Source: Scatophagus argus (lineage: Eukaryota; Chordata; Actinopteri; Scatophagidae). From it: DNA of 64,000 nucleotides. The translations under genes and the position numbers were made by a program. The notes under the pieces are model-generated. The model worked only from the letters and a program-made list of their open reading frames with translations. It had not been told where the DNA came from and searched no databases. This document shows, piece by piece, positions 40,765-50,265 of the stretch. Location of the stretch: contig NC_058497.1 in the NCBI RefSeq assembly GCF_020382885.2, positions 16,112,330 through 16,176,329 of the forward strand, written 5' to 3'. Each line of letters opens with the position of its first letter. Within the stretch, counting starts at the first letter, position 1.

Positions 40765-43544
40765 TACAGCTTCATTAAAAATGCATGGCAGTCTCTGGAG
40801 CTGGCAGGGGCCGGAGAGACAGTTGAACCTCAGAGACTTGGGTGTGTGCCGCAGAGAAATGTAACCTGACTGACATGATGCAGCTGAAGTTACGGAGCCC
40901 TTGTTTCAACTCACGGGCTTCTGTGCAACAGCGGAGCGTACGACTGCAACACACTGAGCAGGAGTGTCAGGGGGCTGTGTGTGTGTAAATGTGTGATGAT
41001 GTGGAGAAAGAAAGGGAGAAAGAGGAAGTCTCTCCACCTTGCTGTGTCAGCACTACTGCACAGAATTAAATGACAGACTTTATGGGGATGGATATTTGAG
41101 AGCAGCTGTGGCTTGAGTGCCAGAGAAAGGAGTCTGCAATCAATCTCTTTTTTGCTTTCTGCGTGGGAACAGTAGGCCTGGTTGTGTCTGTTAGCTGAGC
41201 TCTGTGTACTTAGATGGTGGAGAGGCTCCATTGTTATAACAGAGCTAAGGTGATGAGGCCAGGCAGCCATGTAATCCAGCTAAAAACAACACAGCCACAC
41301 AGACAACAGACACTACATGAACAAAAAGACCAGAAGCAAACACTGCTGTTTGTCTGAATGACCTTGACAACACTACAGGTGTTATTAAAATGATATAAAC
41401 TATTTATAAAGACCTCAAAGATCTCAAACGCAACCTATGGAAATTTTTGCAAAAATTTGTAAAATACTGCCGCCTGTAATCAACTAACTATTAATCTCTC
41501 TGTTATTTTCCTAATTAATCAATTTGTCTAAAAAAAAAATGCGAAAAGTAACTCAAAACTAGGAGGTGGGCTCGGGACAAAAAAACAAATCTGAGAGACT
41601 GCAGAGCAGCTCATTCTGCATGATCACCAGCCTGTCATTTTACATATTAAGAGTATCTGATCCATCAAAGTGGAAAAGTGGTTGGGTGTGCTCCGTCTGA
41701 GAGCAGGCCAAACACTTTGGCCAGAGCAGCAAGTGTTTGGTTTGGCATTGCTGCACTTAGACCAGGTAGGTGGAATTTTCCACTGGCAGAGAGGACAGAG
41801 GGGGTGAAGGAGTAGAGGAGAAGGTTAAAAACAGGGCAAAGAGGGTGAGGAGAAACACAGGTAGGGACACAATGGCAGAGCTGGATAAAAATCAAAGCAG
41901 GTAAGGAATTAAGTTGAGCGCGCACACTCATACTGACTCATCGGTGTTTCATTGTTCAAAAATTCCCAAACAAACACACATAAACAAATGGCAGATCTGC
42001 ACATACCTCGCTCGTTCTGATGATGAGGCGGTACTGATACTGGTCTTTCAGGTCTTTGGTGTCATCCAGTTTCTCCCTGCGGATGCTCACAGCCACAGCA
42101 CCCAGTTTATCGTCTGTCCCAAAGTAGTTTGAGTGCTCTGGTTAAGGACAGAGAAAACATTCATTCATTCATTCATTCATTCATTCATCATGTCTGCTGT
42201 TTCATTTACTGTTGGACACATTAACAACTGGCAAAAGGAGGGCTGTGGGATTTACAGACATAAAGAATGGAGTATCATTTGAAATTTATTAATATTAGTG
42301 TCAATATGACACCTGAATTTTATTAGGCTTAGCTGATTACTTGGTCCCCAGGTACAGGCAATAATTCCAACAACCAATGAAAGATTTTAAGCAAAAATAC
42401 CAATTAATTAATAATTCCCTTCTAAAACTTCTAAAATGTGAATATTTTCTGTTTTTCTCAGTCTTTTATGACCATAAATAAATATTTTTGAGTTCTGCAC
42501 AGTTGTTTGAACAAGATATTTTATAAATAAAACAGCTAATCCTAATTTCCATAACTGAAAATATTCTGAATTAAATCCATAAATAAACTTTCAGTAGTTC
42601 TTCATACCGGCACACATTAGTGTCAGCAGTGCATATGACCTTCAAGGGATAAAGATGAGACAGATTTAAGAGGAGTTTGATGAAGGGAGAACGGGGTTAG
42701 AGGAAAAGATACCAGACACAGTACAGTAATGTATGTGTCGTTAGAAAATTGACAAAGGAGGGGCATTAAGTCAAGGACAGGACTAAAACAATGACAGAAT
42801 CTCATAATCAATACTCACGTCATTACAAAATCAATTTAGCTACCAAAGGACATCACCCAGAGGAGATGAGGATTATTACTAATGAAAGGTGAGGATTAGG
42901 GGACTAAATGGTTGTATGGTCAAGTTTCCCCGATGCTGTGTGTATGAACTTCACTACAGTCAGAGATCTGATAAAATATAAAGAGACTCCATGTTTAACA
43001 CTAAGACTATAAAGGAACAAATACATCCCTCAGTCTTGTAATTCCATGAAATGCACAAAATGTGGTGTCATAAGTTGGCAATTAACGTTCTTATCACCAG
43101 TGTTGGCACACGACATATTCATCCATTAAGAGTGCTGAGACAAGGCTATCAACACACTTCACGAGCATCTTCCACATCCTCTCCTAAAGCTCTGAAGCTA
43201 AGCTGTGGTAATGCCAACACCACAGGCAGCGTGGGAGTCGAAAGACAAATTCGCCAGACACTCAGAGAGGAATCTAGCTTGACAAGTACTCCTCCTCTAT
43301 CACCCCCCACTCCAACTGCAATGAACCAGGACAACGTACACGTTAGGAGACTCAGGCCTGCTAAGCTTCCCTGCCATCCTGTGGTGAACACGTCAGCTTT
43401 TTGATGAGTCTTTCTGACGTGCACACGAGGCACATCACAGCACACACACAATCACAGCTGTGTTGTGGGGGACAGTTAAGCTGGAAACAAGTCAGCAGAT
43501 GAACATATTTTTGGAATGATAACCTTTATCTGTGTGGCTGCAGG

Positions 43545-43591
<47 letters not shown>

Positions 43592-46177
43592 TAGGCTTGC
43601 TTGCACACATGTGCTCCTAACAGAATCTGTCACTAATTAGGGCGTAGCCAGATGATGCTTGCCAAGGGGAAGTTTCATCCTCAGTGTCTGATGAGGTGAT
43701 GCTGACAAGAAATGCACACGTATGGATGGGCATCTTACGCACACACACACACACACACCATTCCTCTCTGAAATTACGTGTTACTTCTGACACTGAAATC
43801 CAGATGTAAAACTGAAATGGATGACTATGTAAACTGGTACTTGTGATCGTGCAGACGGGCAGGTGGTGTAACATCAGCTCAGAGTTTGCCAACAGTCCAG
43901 TGGCAGGTACATGTGTAATAAAAACTCTGGGAGTGTTGCCAGCTTGGCCCACTCTGCTCTGCTCAGGACCAGCTGGATATTAACAGCCGCAGAATGAGAT
44001 ATGGCAAATAATGACACAGGAGAAATTCTGGCTGAACAAACGACATCTATGCTGTCTAATTTATGAGCACCAATAACAGGTGGAAGCCCAAATCAGAATA
44101 TAAAATGGGATCAGTGTATAAGCTGTAGTGCAACTAGCTGCCACTAGTGAATATTTTCTTTCTTGATTAATCTTCTGATAAATTTCTGATAAAAATTTCA
44201 GTGTGAATGAATGAATTTAGAGAACACATGTTTAATTGATTGTTTGAAAAAAAAAAAAAAAAAAATGACCAGAGTATTCAGTTTGAACTGTGCTATAGAA
44301 ATAAACCTGCCTTGCCCGCTTGAAGTATGTTCTCGTTGTATAAGTGTTGATGGGAATTAATGAGGCTTTTGCCCATTTTCATTAACGCCAAATGGAATAA
44401 AAACTTTATAAAAATCTATAAACCATTAGCATACCATGTTAATGTTGCAAAGCATAAACATGTACGTTAATTTTTTTTTTTTACACTGAGTATTTATGGT
44501 TTAGGTTTATGCATGATGGCTTACAGTGAATGTGTGTGAGTATTACCTTTCCCATAGAAGTAGTCTCTGTAGTACCTGGCCCCAAGGTCTACATGCTCTA
44601 TGCTGTACAATTTTAATCTGTCCAGTCTCATGACCTGCTGTTCAACAGGCACCTCCAGCACTGAGACGCTGGCGTTGCTCTTCCTCAGCCAACTCCTCAC
44701 TGCCTCTCCTCCTCCGTCTCCTCCTCGCTCCGCTGACGAGCTGAGGAAGCTGATGTTGCGCTCCCCGTGGCCTCCAGTCTCATTGAGGAAGTGGGGGCAT
44801 GACAGGAGCAGAGGGCTTGAGTTGTGGGCACCGGGAGGGCCGTCCAGTGGCTCCGTGCCCAGGGAGGGTGTTGTGGAGCCAGGGTCAACACTCAGGGTCA
44901 GATCCTCTATGCTGGAATAAACTGGGTCGTTCACACTCTGAGCTGAGGATCTGGAGACGGACAGGGACACTGAAGCAGCTGATGCCCCTGTGGCGGTGTT
45001 CCTCCTCTGGGAGGCGTAGCCCCGCTGTGCTGCTACTTCGTGGAGGTCAAACAGGACGCTCTGTGCATCATAATGGACAAAGCTTTTGGGGCATACCCAC
45101 GGTTTATACGAGGAGTCTCCTGAACCCCGTCCTCCCCCTTCCTCACTCTCTCCTTTTCCCCCGTCCAGCTCACCGCGACTTGAGCTCCTAAGTTTCCTGA
45201 ACAAAGAGGAGGTGCCCAGTGACGACTCCGTCCCCCCACTTTTCTTCCTCACCCTCTCAGCTCCGTCCTTCCTTCCTGTCCCTCTGTCGTCCCCACCTGT
45301 GGGGCCAGGTGAAGGAGCAGAAGGGAGGGGTGCGCTTGATGGCGAGTCTGGAGCACGCAGCAGCTCCCTGAGGCGTGCGGGTGCTGAACTGCGCTGGTCA
45401 GGTCTCTCCTGGTGGAACTGGCTGAGCATGTCGAAAAAGCTCTGTTCAGGAATGCCCTGGATGTCAATGGAGGAGGTGCTGCCATACTCTCTGAACAGGT
45501 TCCCCATCCCGCCACCTAAACGACCCTCCACCTTGGAGCAGAAAAGGAAGAAAATCTTCAGTTTATGAAGACATATCAGTGGATGCAAAACAACTCTAAG
45601 TAAGATTGTAAAACCCCCCAAAGTTTCCTATTAAATCCTGTAGGTTTGTTTGCACAAACTTGTTTGCACAAAGCAAAACATATTTTCCTTAATGAACACT
45701 CACCTCATTTTCGTCCTGTTCACTCAGTGTCACCTCACTGTTGGAGCGCTGTCTCAAAGGAGGGAACACTCTGAGACTCAGAGGTGAACCTCTTCCTCCG
45801 CCAAACCCACCTCCTCTGAATTCTATATCCTTGGACCGCCGTCGTGGCAACCTGGCAACTCCTCCCCGCACCAGACCGATGTCTGAAGACAAAACTGATG
45901 AGGAAACTGAAGTGGAGCAGTCATCTCCATGGCGGCTGCTTTGCCCATTTTCAAGCAGTGACTCTCTGGACTGTGAGCGACGTGGGGGCCACTCGGCAAT
46001 CCGCGCACGAACACCCATTTTGGGCACTGAGACTCGTGGTTGGATGGCCAGGTCTGTGAGGCCATTCAGGGTGTGGTGAAACTGAGTGTGCTGGGGCAGC
46101 CCTCCTCCTCCTCCTCCACCTCCATCAAGGAGGTCCGAGGAGGTGCAAGTGACCCCTCTGTCTCTGTAGCTGTTCAT
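22977..46177 (-). CDS. sipa1l3: Signal-induced proliferation-associated 1-like 3 (Rap-GAP/PDZ scaffold)
   Basis: Twenty-two coding exons in transcript order: 45704-46177, 44547-45531, 42007-42137, 39833-40021, 39062-39236, 38356-38459, 36508-36665, 35824-36406, 34630-34728, 34318-34493, 31826-32077, 30463-30645, 29836-29960, 29083-29198, 28555-29000, 26527-26757, 25667-25829, 25380-25554, 24996-25145, 24267-24393, 23754-23835 and 22977-23171. All phases agree, giving 5319 nt or 1772 aa; human SIPA1L3 has 1781. SIPA1L proteins stimulate GTP hydrolysis by Rap and act at cell junctions and the cytoskeleton; SIPA1L3 is linked to lens and epithelial polarity. L3 rather than L1 or L2 is supported by [55 protein letters not shown] and [14 protein letters not shown]. 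The start MNSYRDRG is the family-like ATG; an in-frame ATG 31 codons upstream (46270) is less likely. Confidence 0.95.
23257..23385 (+). repeat. solo arm of the foldback-like repeat
   Basis: tggacattttgcgatatgca, then gtttcttgcc, tgagaagattg, atgaagctgcagcc and ttagcttagctt follow the same order as the left arm of the element at 21188. It lies in the last sipa1l3 intron. Confidence 0.6.
23836..24995 (-). other. sipa1l3: sipa1l3 introns around the 24267-24393 exon
   Basis: Introns 23836-24266 and 24394-24995 flank the small exon. I see no repeat or RNA gene in them apart from a short (att)n/T run at about 24720-24745. The ORFs at 24324-24781 are chance frames partly antisense to the exon. Confidence 0.5.
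26527..32077 (-). CDS. sipa1l3: sipa1l3 Ser/Pro-rich middle exons
   Basis: Six exons (31826-32077, 30463-30645, 29836-29960, 29083-29198, 28555-29000, 26527-26757) encode residues about 1025-1476, a disordered, phosphorylation-prone linker between the PDZ domain and the C-terminal region. Landmarks shared with human SIPA1L3 include [37 protein letters not shown] and [22 protein letters not shown] run of five serines is encoded by a CAG-type triplet tract at about 26533-26547. The donor of 29083-29198 (GTCAGA) is weaker than consensus. The donor of 30463-30645 lies inside a (GT)n microsatellite. Confidence 0.9.
26758..28554 (-). other. sipa1l3: sipa1l3 intron containing a SINE
   Basis: This 1.8-kb intron holds the SINE at 26835-27080. 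The remainder (27080-28554) is unremarkable AT-rich sequence with no recognised element. Confidence 0.55.
26835..27080 (+). repeat. tRNA-derived teleost SINE, internally deleted
   Basis: It starts gggggcagctgtggcctaga, with a pol III A-box-like tggcctagagg. It continues with gagcaaggcacttaacccc, ctccgggcgcttgatgctgc, ccactgctcctgtgtgtgt and atgggataaatgcag. It ends in a (ttc)n tail at about 27065-27080. The B box and the segment after it are missing, as the head jumps straight to gagcaaggcac. I recognise the body sequence as common in percomorph genomes; the exact family name is not certain. Confidence 0.75.
29578..29790 (+). repeat. dispersed teleost repeat fragment
   Basis: tgctgagggaaatatttggc, tctttagctgctcagtgttc, aaaatgtgttcaccatctag, ttgataactgtatctgcctg and ctgtttgacgctaagcagg resemble a common teleost repeat known to me only by pattern. 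It occupies most of the intron between sipa1l3 exons 29083-29198 and 29836-29960. Confidence 0.5.
30433..30462. repeat. (CA)n microsatellite forming a splice donor
   Basis: The run accacacacacgcacacac continues into the exon ending at 30463. On the minus strand it reads ...GACAG|GTGTGTGTG, so the first bases of the intron are the microsatellite itself. Confidence 0.9.
30646..31825 (-). other. sipa1l3: sipa1l3 intron
   Basis: No repeat family or RNA gene is recognised. There is a C-run at about 31678-31687. The ORFs at 31063-31669 show no family resemblance. Confidence 0.5.
32078..34317 (-). other. sipa1l3: sipa1l3 intron with possible conserved block
   Basis: This 2.2-kb intron contains pyrimidine-rich tracts ((tc)n near 33160-33180 and 33294-33311, T-run at 33410-33421) and a short (ga)n at 33545-33562. 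A complex, non-repetitive block with several TAATTA-like cores lies at 33430-33720. Confidence 0.5.
34318..34728 (-). CDS. sipa1l3: sipa1l3 PDZ-domain exons
   Basis: Two exons (34630-34728 and 34318-34493) encode residues 934-1025. The carboxylate-binding loop is [29 protein letters not shown] and [18 protein letters not shown] complete the single PDZ domain. The sequence is very close to human SIPA1L3. The next intron upstream (34729-35823) holds T-runs and nothing recognisable. Confidence 0.93.
35824..40021 (-). CDS. sipa1l3: sipa1l3 Rap-GAP domain exons
   Basis: Five exons (39833-40021, 39062-39236, 38356-38459, 36508-36665, 35824-36406) encode residues 531-933. Motifs in order are [78 protein letters not shown] and [20 protein letters not shown]. 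Asn695 in HIGNDIV is the expected 'asparagine thumb' that Rap GAPs use instead of an arginine finger, so the domain looks catalytically intact. The 583-bp exon also carries the segment linking Rap-GAP to PDZ ([15 protein letters not shown]). Confidence 0.93.
36666..39832 (-). other. sipa1l3: sipa1l3 introns within the Rap-GAP region
   Basis: Introns 36666-38355, 38460-39061 and 39237-39832 are AT-rich. I recognise no repeat family, RNA gene or coding segment. The A-run at about 38101-38115 and (gaa)n near 38024-38035 are simple sequence. Confidence 0.45.
40699..40762. repeat. compound (TC)n(AC)n microsatellite
   Basis: A (tc)n block passes directly into about 19 (ca) units, with no interruption. 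Confidence 0.93.
42159..42188. repeat. (ATTC)n tetranucleotide repeat
   Basis: About seven tandem attc units begin about 20 bp from the acceptor of the 42007-42137 exon, near its polypyrimidine and branch region. Confidence 0.9.
43546..43590. repeat. compound (TC)n(AC)n microsatellite
   Basis: This has the same architecture as the tract at 40699: about 14 tc units followed by about 8 ac units. Confidence 0.93.
44547..46177 (-). CDS. sipa1l3: sipa1l3 N-terminal exons
   Basis: Exons 45704-46177 and 44547-45531 encode residues 1-486. Family landmarks are [85 protein letters not shown] and [18 protein letters not shown] polyglycine run of eight occurs early ([11 protein letters not shown]), encoded by a (cct)n tract at about 46101-46125 on the plus strand. 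The 172-bp intron between them is short and unremarkable. Most of this region is predicted to be disordered and rich in Ser, Arg and Gly. Confidence 0.9.
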
Positions 46178-46418
46178 GGCACCCCAGGAGAGCTCAGGGC
46201 AGGGAGGCAGGGGGCTGGCATCCCATATCAGGAGGGGTGCTGGGAAAGAGGGAGAGGAGGGGCCCCACACACACTCGGCTGATGGTGCTACGGCCTCCAG
46301 CTCCCAAAAACATTGCTTTTAACTGGCAAGGTAAGAAAGACTTCACTTGTCCATTGACGACCAGCTTGAATCAGGATGGGCCCTCCTCTTCTGGTACAAT
46401 TTTCAGTCTAATGCAGAT
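46178..46418 (-). other. sipa1l3: probable sipa1l3 5'UTR part of the first coding exon
   Basis: On the minus strand a long pyrimidine tract followed by ctttatag ends at 46419, a strong-looking acceptor 241 bp before the ATG. This suggests the start-codon exon is preceded by at least one non-coding exon, as is usual for SIPA1L genes. The frame is open from 46270, so an upstream start at that ATG (31 extra residues, MWGPSSPSF...) cannot be excluded. Confidence 0.5.
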
Positions 46419-46660
46419 CTATAAAGAAAAAAAATAAGAAAAAAATAACCAATCATTCCAGTAAATTGGCTTCAGACAATCAACACAAGCATATAAAAAA
46501 TACATCAAATCAGATCTGAAATACCTGGAACATTTTTTAAAATCACAGTGTTTTCATGACCCAAATTTCTTCCACAGGCAAAACGAAATACTGAACAGTG
46601 AATTCATAAACATAGAGAATCACTGAGGTGTACAACAATGTAAGACTGACAAGAAAAGAG

Positions 46661-46666
46661 AGAGAC

Positions 46667-46719
<53 letters not shown>

Positions 46720-46739
46720 GAGACAGAGAGAGAGAGAGA
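46661..46739. repeat. (GA)n microsatellite
   Basis: This is a long purine-only ga run with a few interruptions (gagagc, gagaca), about 240 bp upstream of the proposed 5'UTR acceptor of sipa1l3. Confidence 0.93.
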
Positions 46740-49700
46740 AAATAAGGTGAGGGGATATGACAGAGGATTTCTCCCGTTGAGGCTAATCTTCAGGAGGCTG
46801 ACAAGGGATATTATTATCTCACACTCTGTGCACTCGAGTGCATGTGTGTGCACACACAAACACTCATGTACGCACAGGACTTGAAGGCTGTGGCCGCTCT
46901 GCTGCAGATTAAAACCACAGAAACACTTCAGCTAATATCATCAGACCAGAAAGTAATACTTACTGAAAAAAAGAGAATGCCGAACAGAATTTAAACACTT
47001 CAGCACTGCAGCATATTTGCTACTTGTGTCTCGTCTTGCCTCACAGAGGCCCGTAGTGATGGTAAAGCTTATGTATTGCAGTCAACTCATGACTCTTTTT
47101 GTCATGCTGCAGGTGCTGATCTCCACACGGCTGAGACACAGAAACATCTCTATTTTACTCTAAGCAAAGTCAGACAACAAGCAACTACAACTTTTAAACG
47201 AAGGAGACTTCAGGAGAGACAGAAAAGGGCACAAAGTGACACAACAGCCGGAGAGGTGAGGTGGGGTAAATCCAGAAATAGAGTGATTGGACAGAGTTGA
47301 GAAAGAGCAAGGAGGGGAGCGTCGCATTGCTCAGTGAACCGCAGCAGCGTGCTTTAATGTGACAGTCACGCCGCATCATGTCTTTAAAATCCACCAGCCT
47401 TGTAAACGCTCATGTTTACTCTCAGAAGCATCTCATGTCTCTCCTAATGTTTAATATAAAGTATATAATCACTGCATATGTACAGAAATATTGTCAGAGC
47501 ATTAAGGTTTCAATCCTCACGCTACATATTAATGTTTGGTGATCTAAAAACCTAAAGAGTGGCAGTATCCGGAAAGTTCCCTGCAGACTGAATCATTGCA
47601 CCCTTTGGTTATGATCAGTCCACACAAAGCGTTCAAGACGTGGTCATATTTTTTGGTAATGTTGTGGTTGCTGACCGGCTGGGAGTTCATATTCGAGAAT
47701 ATTACACTGTGGTTATGACTCCATGGGATGACCATTATTCACACAGCAAGCAATGACAATAAGATGGCAGCTCTGAACAACAAACGCACTATATTCTTGT
47801 GAAGTCAGTATGTGTCTGGGTAACGTTAACAGGGACTCTATAAGGCTCACAAAGTTAAGTTTTAGACTTTTTAAAGAACTCGTAAAAACTCATAGAATGA
47901 AATTTAATATCTGCTTCACAGTAATAGCGGGATGATTTATTATCATAACAAATTTTTAGTACTAGCAAGCAGCATACAGTAGTTTTTCAAGTTTAACTAA
48001 ATCAAAGCAATGTGGATAAGTGGCATAAAAAGGATGACTGTACAGATGGATTAACCAATTATGAACAATTCATTCAATTAGTTCATATAAGTTTGGTCAA
48101 ACAAATCTATTCTACCTTTAGTTTTTACTGTATAGAGTCTGTATAGAGTCTCAACAGCCTGCAATCAGATACAAAATCCTTTTAATGTTTAGGAAACTGA
48201 ATTCATTGCATATTAAGCAGATGATGCATCTCAACATGCAATATGGAAAACAACATAATAACTGTCTATGGGGAGGTTTAGATATTTTTAATGAGAGCTT
48301 CAGCTAAATGTCTAAAATGTAAATGTATTCAATCCATCAGTCTCCACTGGAGTCAAACGGATCATGTTCCTAGTGCTGATCTTCCTTTCTCCTAAATTTT
48401 CCTTTCCTTTCTCAAGTTTCCATCTAATCTCGTTCTCTGTTTAGGTATTCATTCCTGGATTTAAGCTCCTTTAACTACGCCAGTCTCTCCTAAAATCACC
48501 GAAGTCGTTCAAATATCTTCACTCTTGCAGATTTCACTCTTCATATTCTCACATCTATGAATTCTTCTTGTTATTCTTTTCTTGCACCTGTTTGTCTGCA
48601 CCACAACATGTGATTTGACCATACATTTCATCACACAATACCTATCTGGAACAGCCTCTTCATCAATATGTTTAGTTTTTCCTCAAACAGCCACTGACCT
48701 TTCAAATTTCACAACTGTAAAACTCTTTTCCATGGTGGTAACACTTTCACTCCTCAGACAAAAGCTTTAAGGAATTAATTCACATGATTCAAACATGAGC
48801 AGAAAGCATGTGCCCACATACATGTACCCACACACACATTCAACCCCATCTAATCACATTAAATGTATGTACTTTCAGTGCTGTTACAAATGGAACCAAT
48901 GGGGTTTGAAACATCAGGGCCTACACCTGTTTGAAAAGAGGAGCTAAACATTTGACTCTTTAAGTTTAATAGCCTGCAGAAAGTGTACATTACGAACAGT
49001 CTTGTTGTGAGAACAATTCTGTGCTTGTCTCTCTCCAGCTGTCTCAGTTTTTCTGAATTCTACAAATGTCGACTCCTGGGGTGACCATCTTGTTATGAGG
49101 TCCAATTTGCATAACGTTGAGCTTTTCGTTGTGTCAAGGCAGCTCAGAGTGGTTTGTGTGTTTTATGATACACAATGCCTTTTATGAGTCCTTGCTGAAT
49201 TCATTTTTGGCCTCAAGACTGCATTACTCATTCACTCATACACGCACATGGGCATCATCAACAGAACTCTTTCACAGCAAACAAAATCCCCCTATAGTCA
49301 TACAGCCATGCAAATGTATCATGTCTTTGTTTTAGGAGAACTGCAGGCACTTCCGGGCCAAAGGCTCCCGCTGTGACTGTGCTTTCTGACAGAGTCTCGC
49401 CTCATCCGGATTTGATGTCCTGTGATCCACTATCAGGCCCAATCCCAGATTATCCGCCCCAGCTGCAGGAGCTGCAGAATGGCCTTATTATGTGTCTTAG
49501 GAGCCTGATGAGAAAGGCAATGGAGAGAGAGTGGTCTCATTTTTACTGGTGACTACTACTGAGTGTTTAAAGCCAACAGCTGATTATCAAGAAACACACC
49601 TGACTAGGTTTAACAGATAGCCAGAGATCGAGAGACACAGCCTGCTAATCTGGACTAGCTGGACTTTTCCCTCGGAGATGGTGATGTTTACAGCTACATC

Positions 49701-49762
49701 AATAAAACAAGATGAAGAGTCTACTGCCGAGCAGCCATCTGTGTTGAAGTACTTGGGCACAG

Positions 49763-50265
49763 CAGTGCTTTGAGCAACAGACTAATGTCAACACGCTAAC
49801 ATGCTGATGTTTATTATGTATGATGTTTACACATATTCATCGTCATCTTTTGTGTGGTAGCATGCTAACATCTGCTATTTAGCACTGAACAGAATACACC
49901 TGAGGTTGGGAATGTCAGTTTTGCATGCGTGTGATCATAAATCCAAGTATTCAACAAACTGCAATTTTGAACTGATGATGGCGCTAGATGAAAAGTGAGG
50001 GGATCACTAAAGTCATTAAGATTCTTCCTCTAGGCACCACGGATGTCTGGAAAAACATCCACCCAATAGATGATAAGATGTTTTACTTGATAAGTGAAAA
50101 CTTGCAACAACTTGCTTTGGTGCTAAAGAGAAAGTTAGAAGACTAGCAAGCTCAGTAGAATACATTATCGGAGGTCCATGAATGTCTGTCTTCATGGCAA
50201 TCCTCCCAACTGTTGTTGAGAAATTTCAGTCTGGACCAAAGCAGTGGACTGATCAACCGATCATA
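49763..50265 (+). repeat. dispersed teleost repeat ('gctaacatgctgatgttta' type)
   Basis: The phrases gctaacatgctgatgttta, gtagcatgctaacatctgct, gaactgatgatggcgctaga, gaaaagtgaggggatcact, aagtcattaagattcttcct, aatttcagtctggaccaaa and cagtggactgatcaaccga occur in the order typical of a very abundant percomorph repeat. A segment at about 50060-50165 is unlike the pattern and looks inserted. There is no ORF, so it is non-autonomous. Confidence 0.7.

Larger units (their letters stand above)
40022..44546 (-). other. sipa1l3: sipa1l3 introns rich in microsatellites
   Basis: Introns 40022-42006 and 42138-44546 flank the 131-bp exon at 42007-42137, which encodes [20 protein letters not shown]. They hold (tc)n(ca)n tracts, an (attc)n tract at 42159-42188, and a (ca)n tract at 43739-43758. 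Two probable fragments of the attaatcga-type dispersed repeat lie near 41470-41560 and 44120-44290. Confidence 0.6.

Noticed and set aside
45086..45568. 160-aa ORF antisense to the sipa1l3 N-terminal exon
   Set aside because: It is the mirror of a Ser/Pro/Gly-rich coding exon; the sense strand matches SIPA1L3 clearly.
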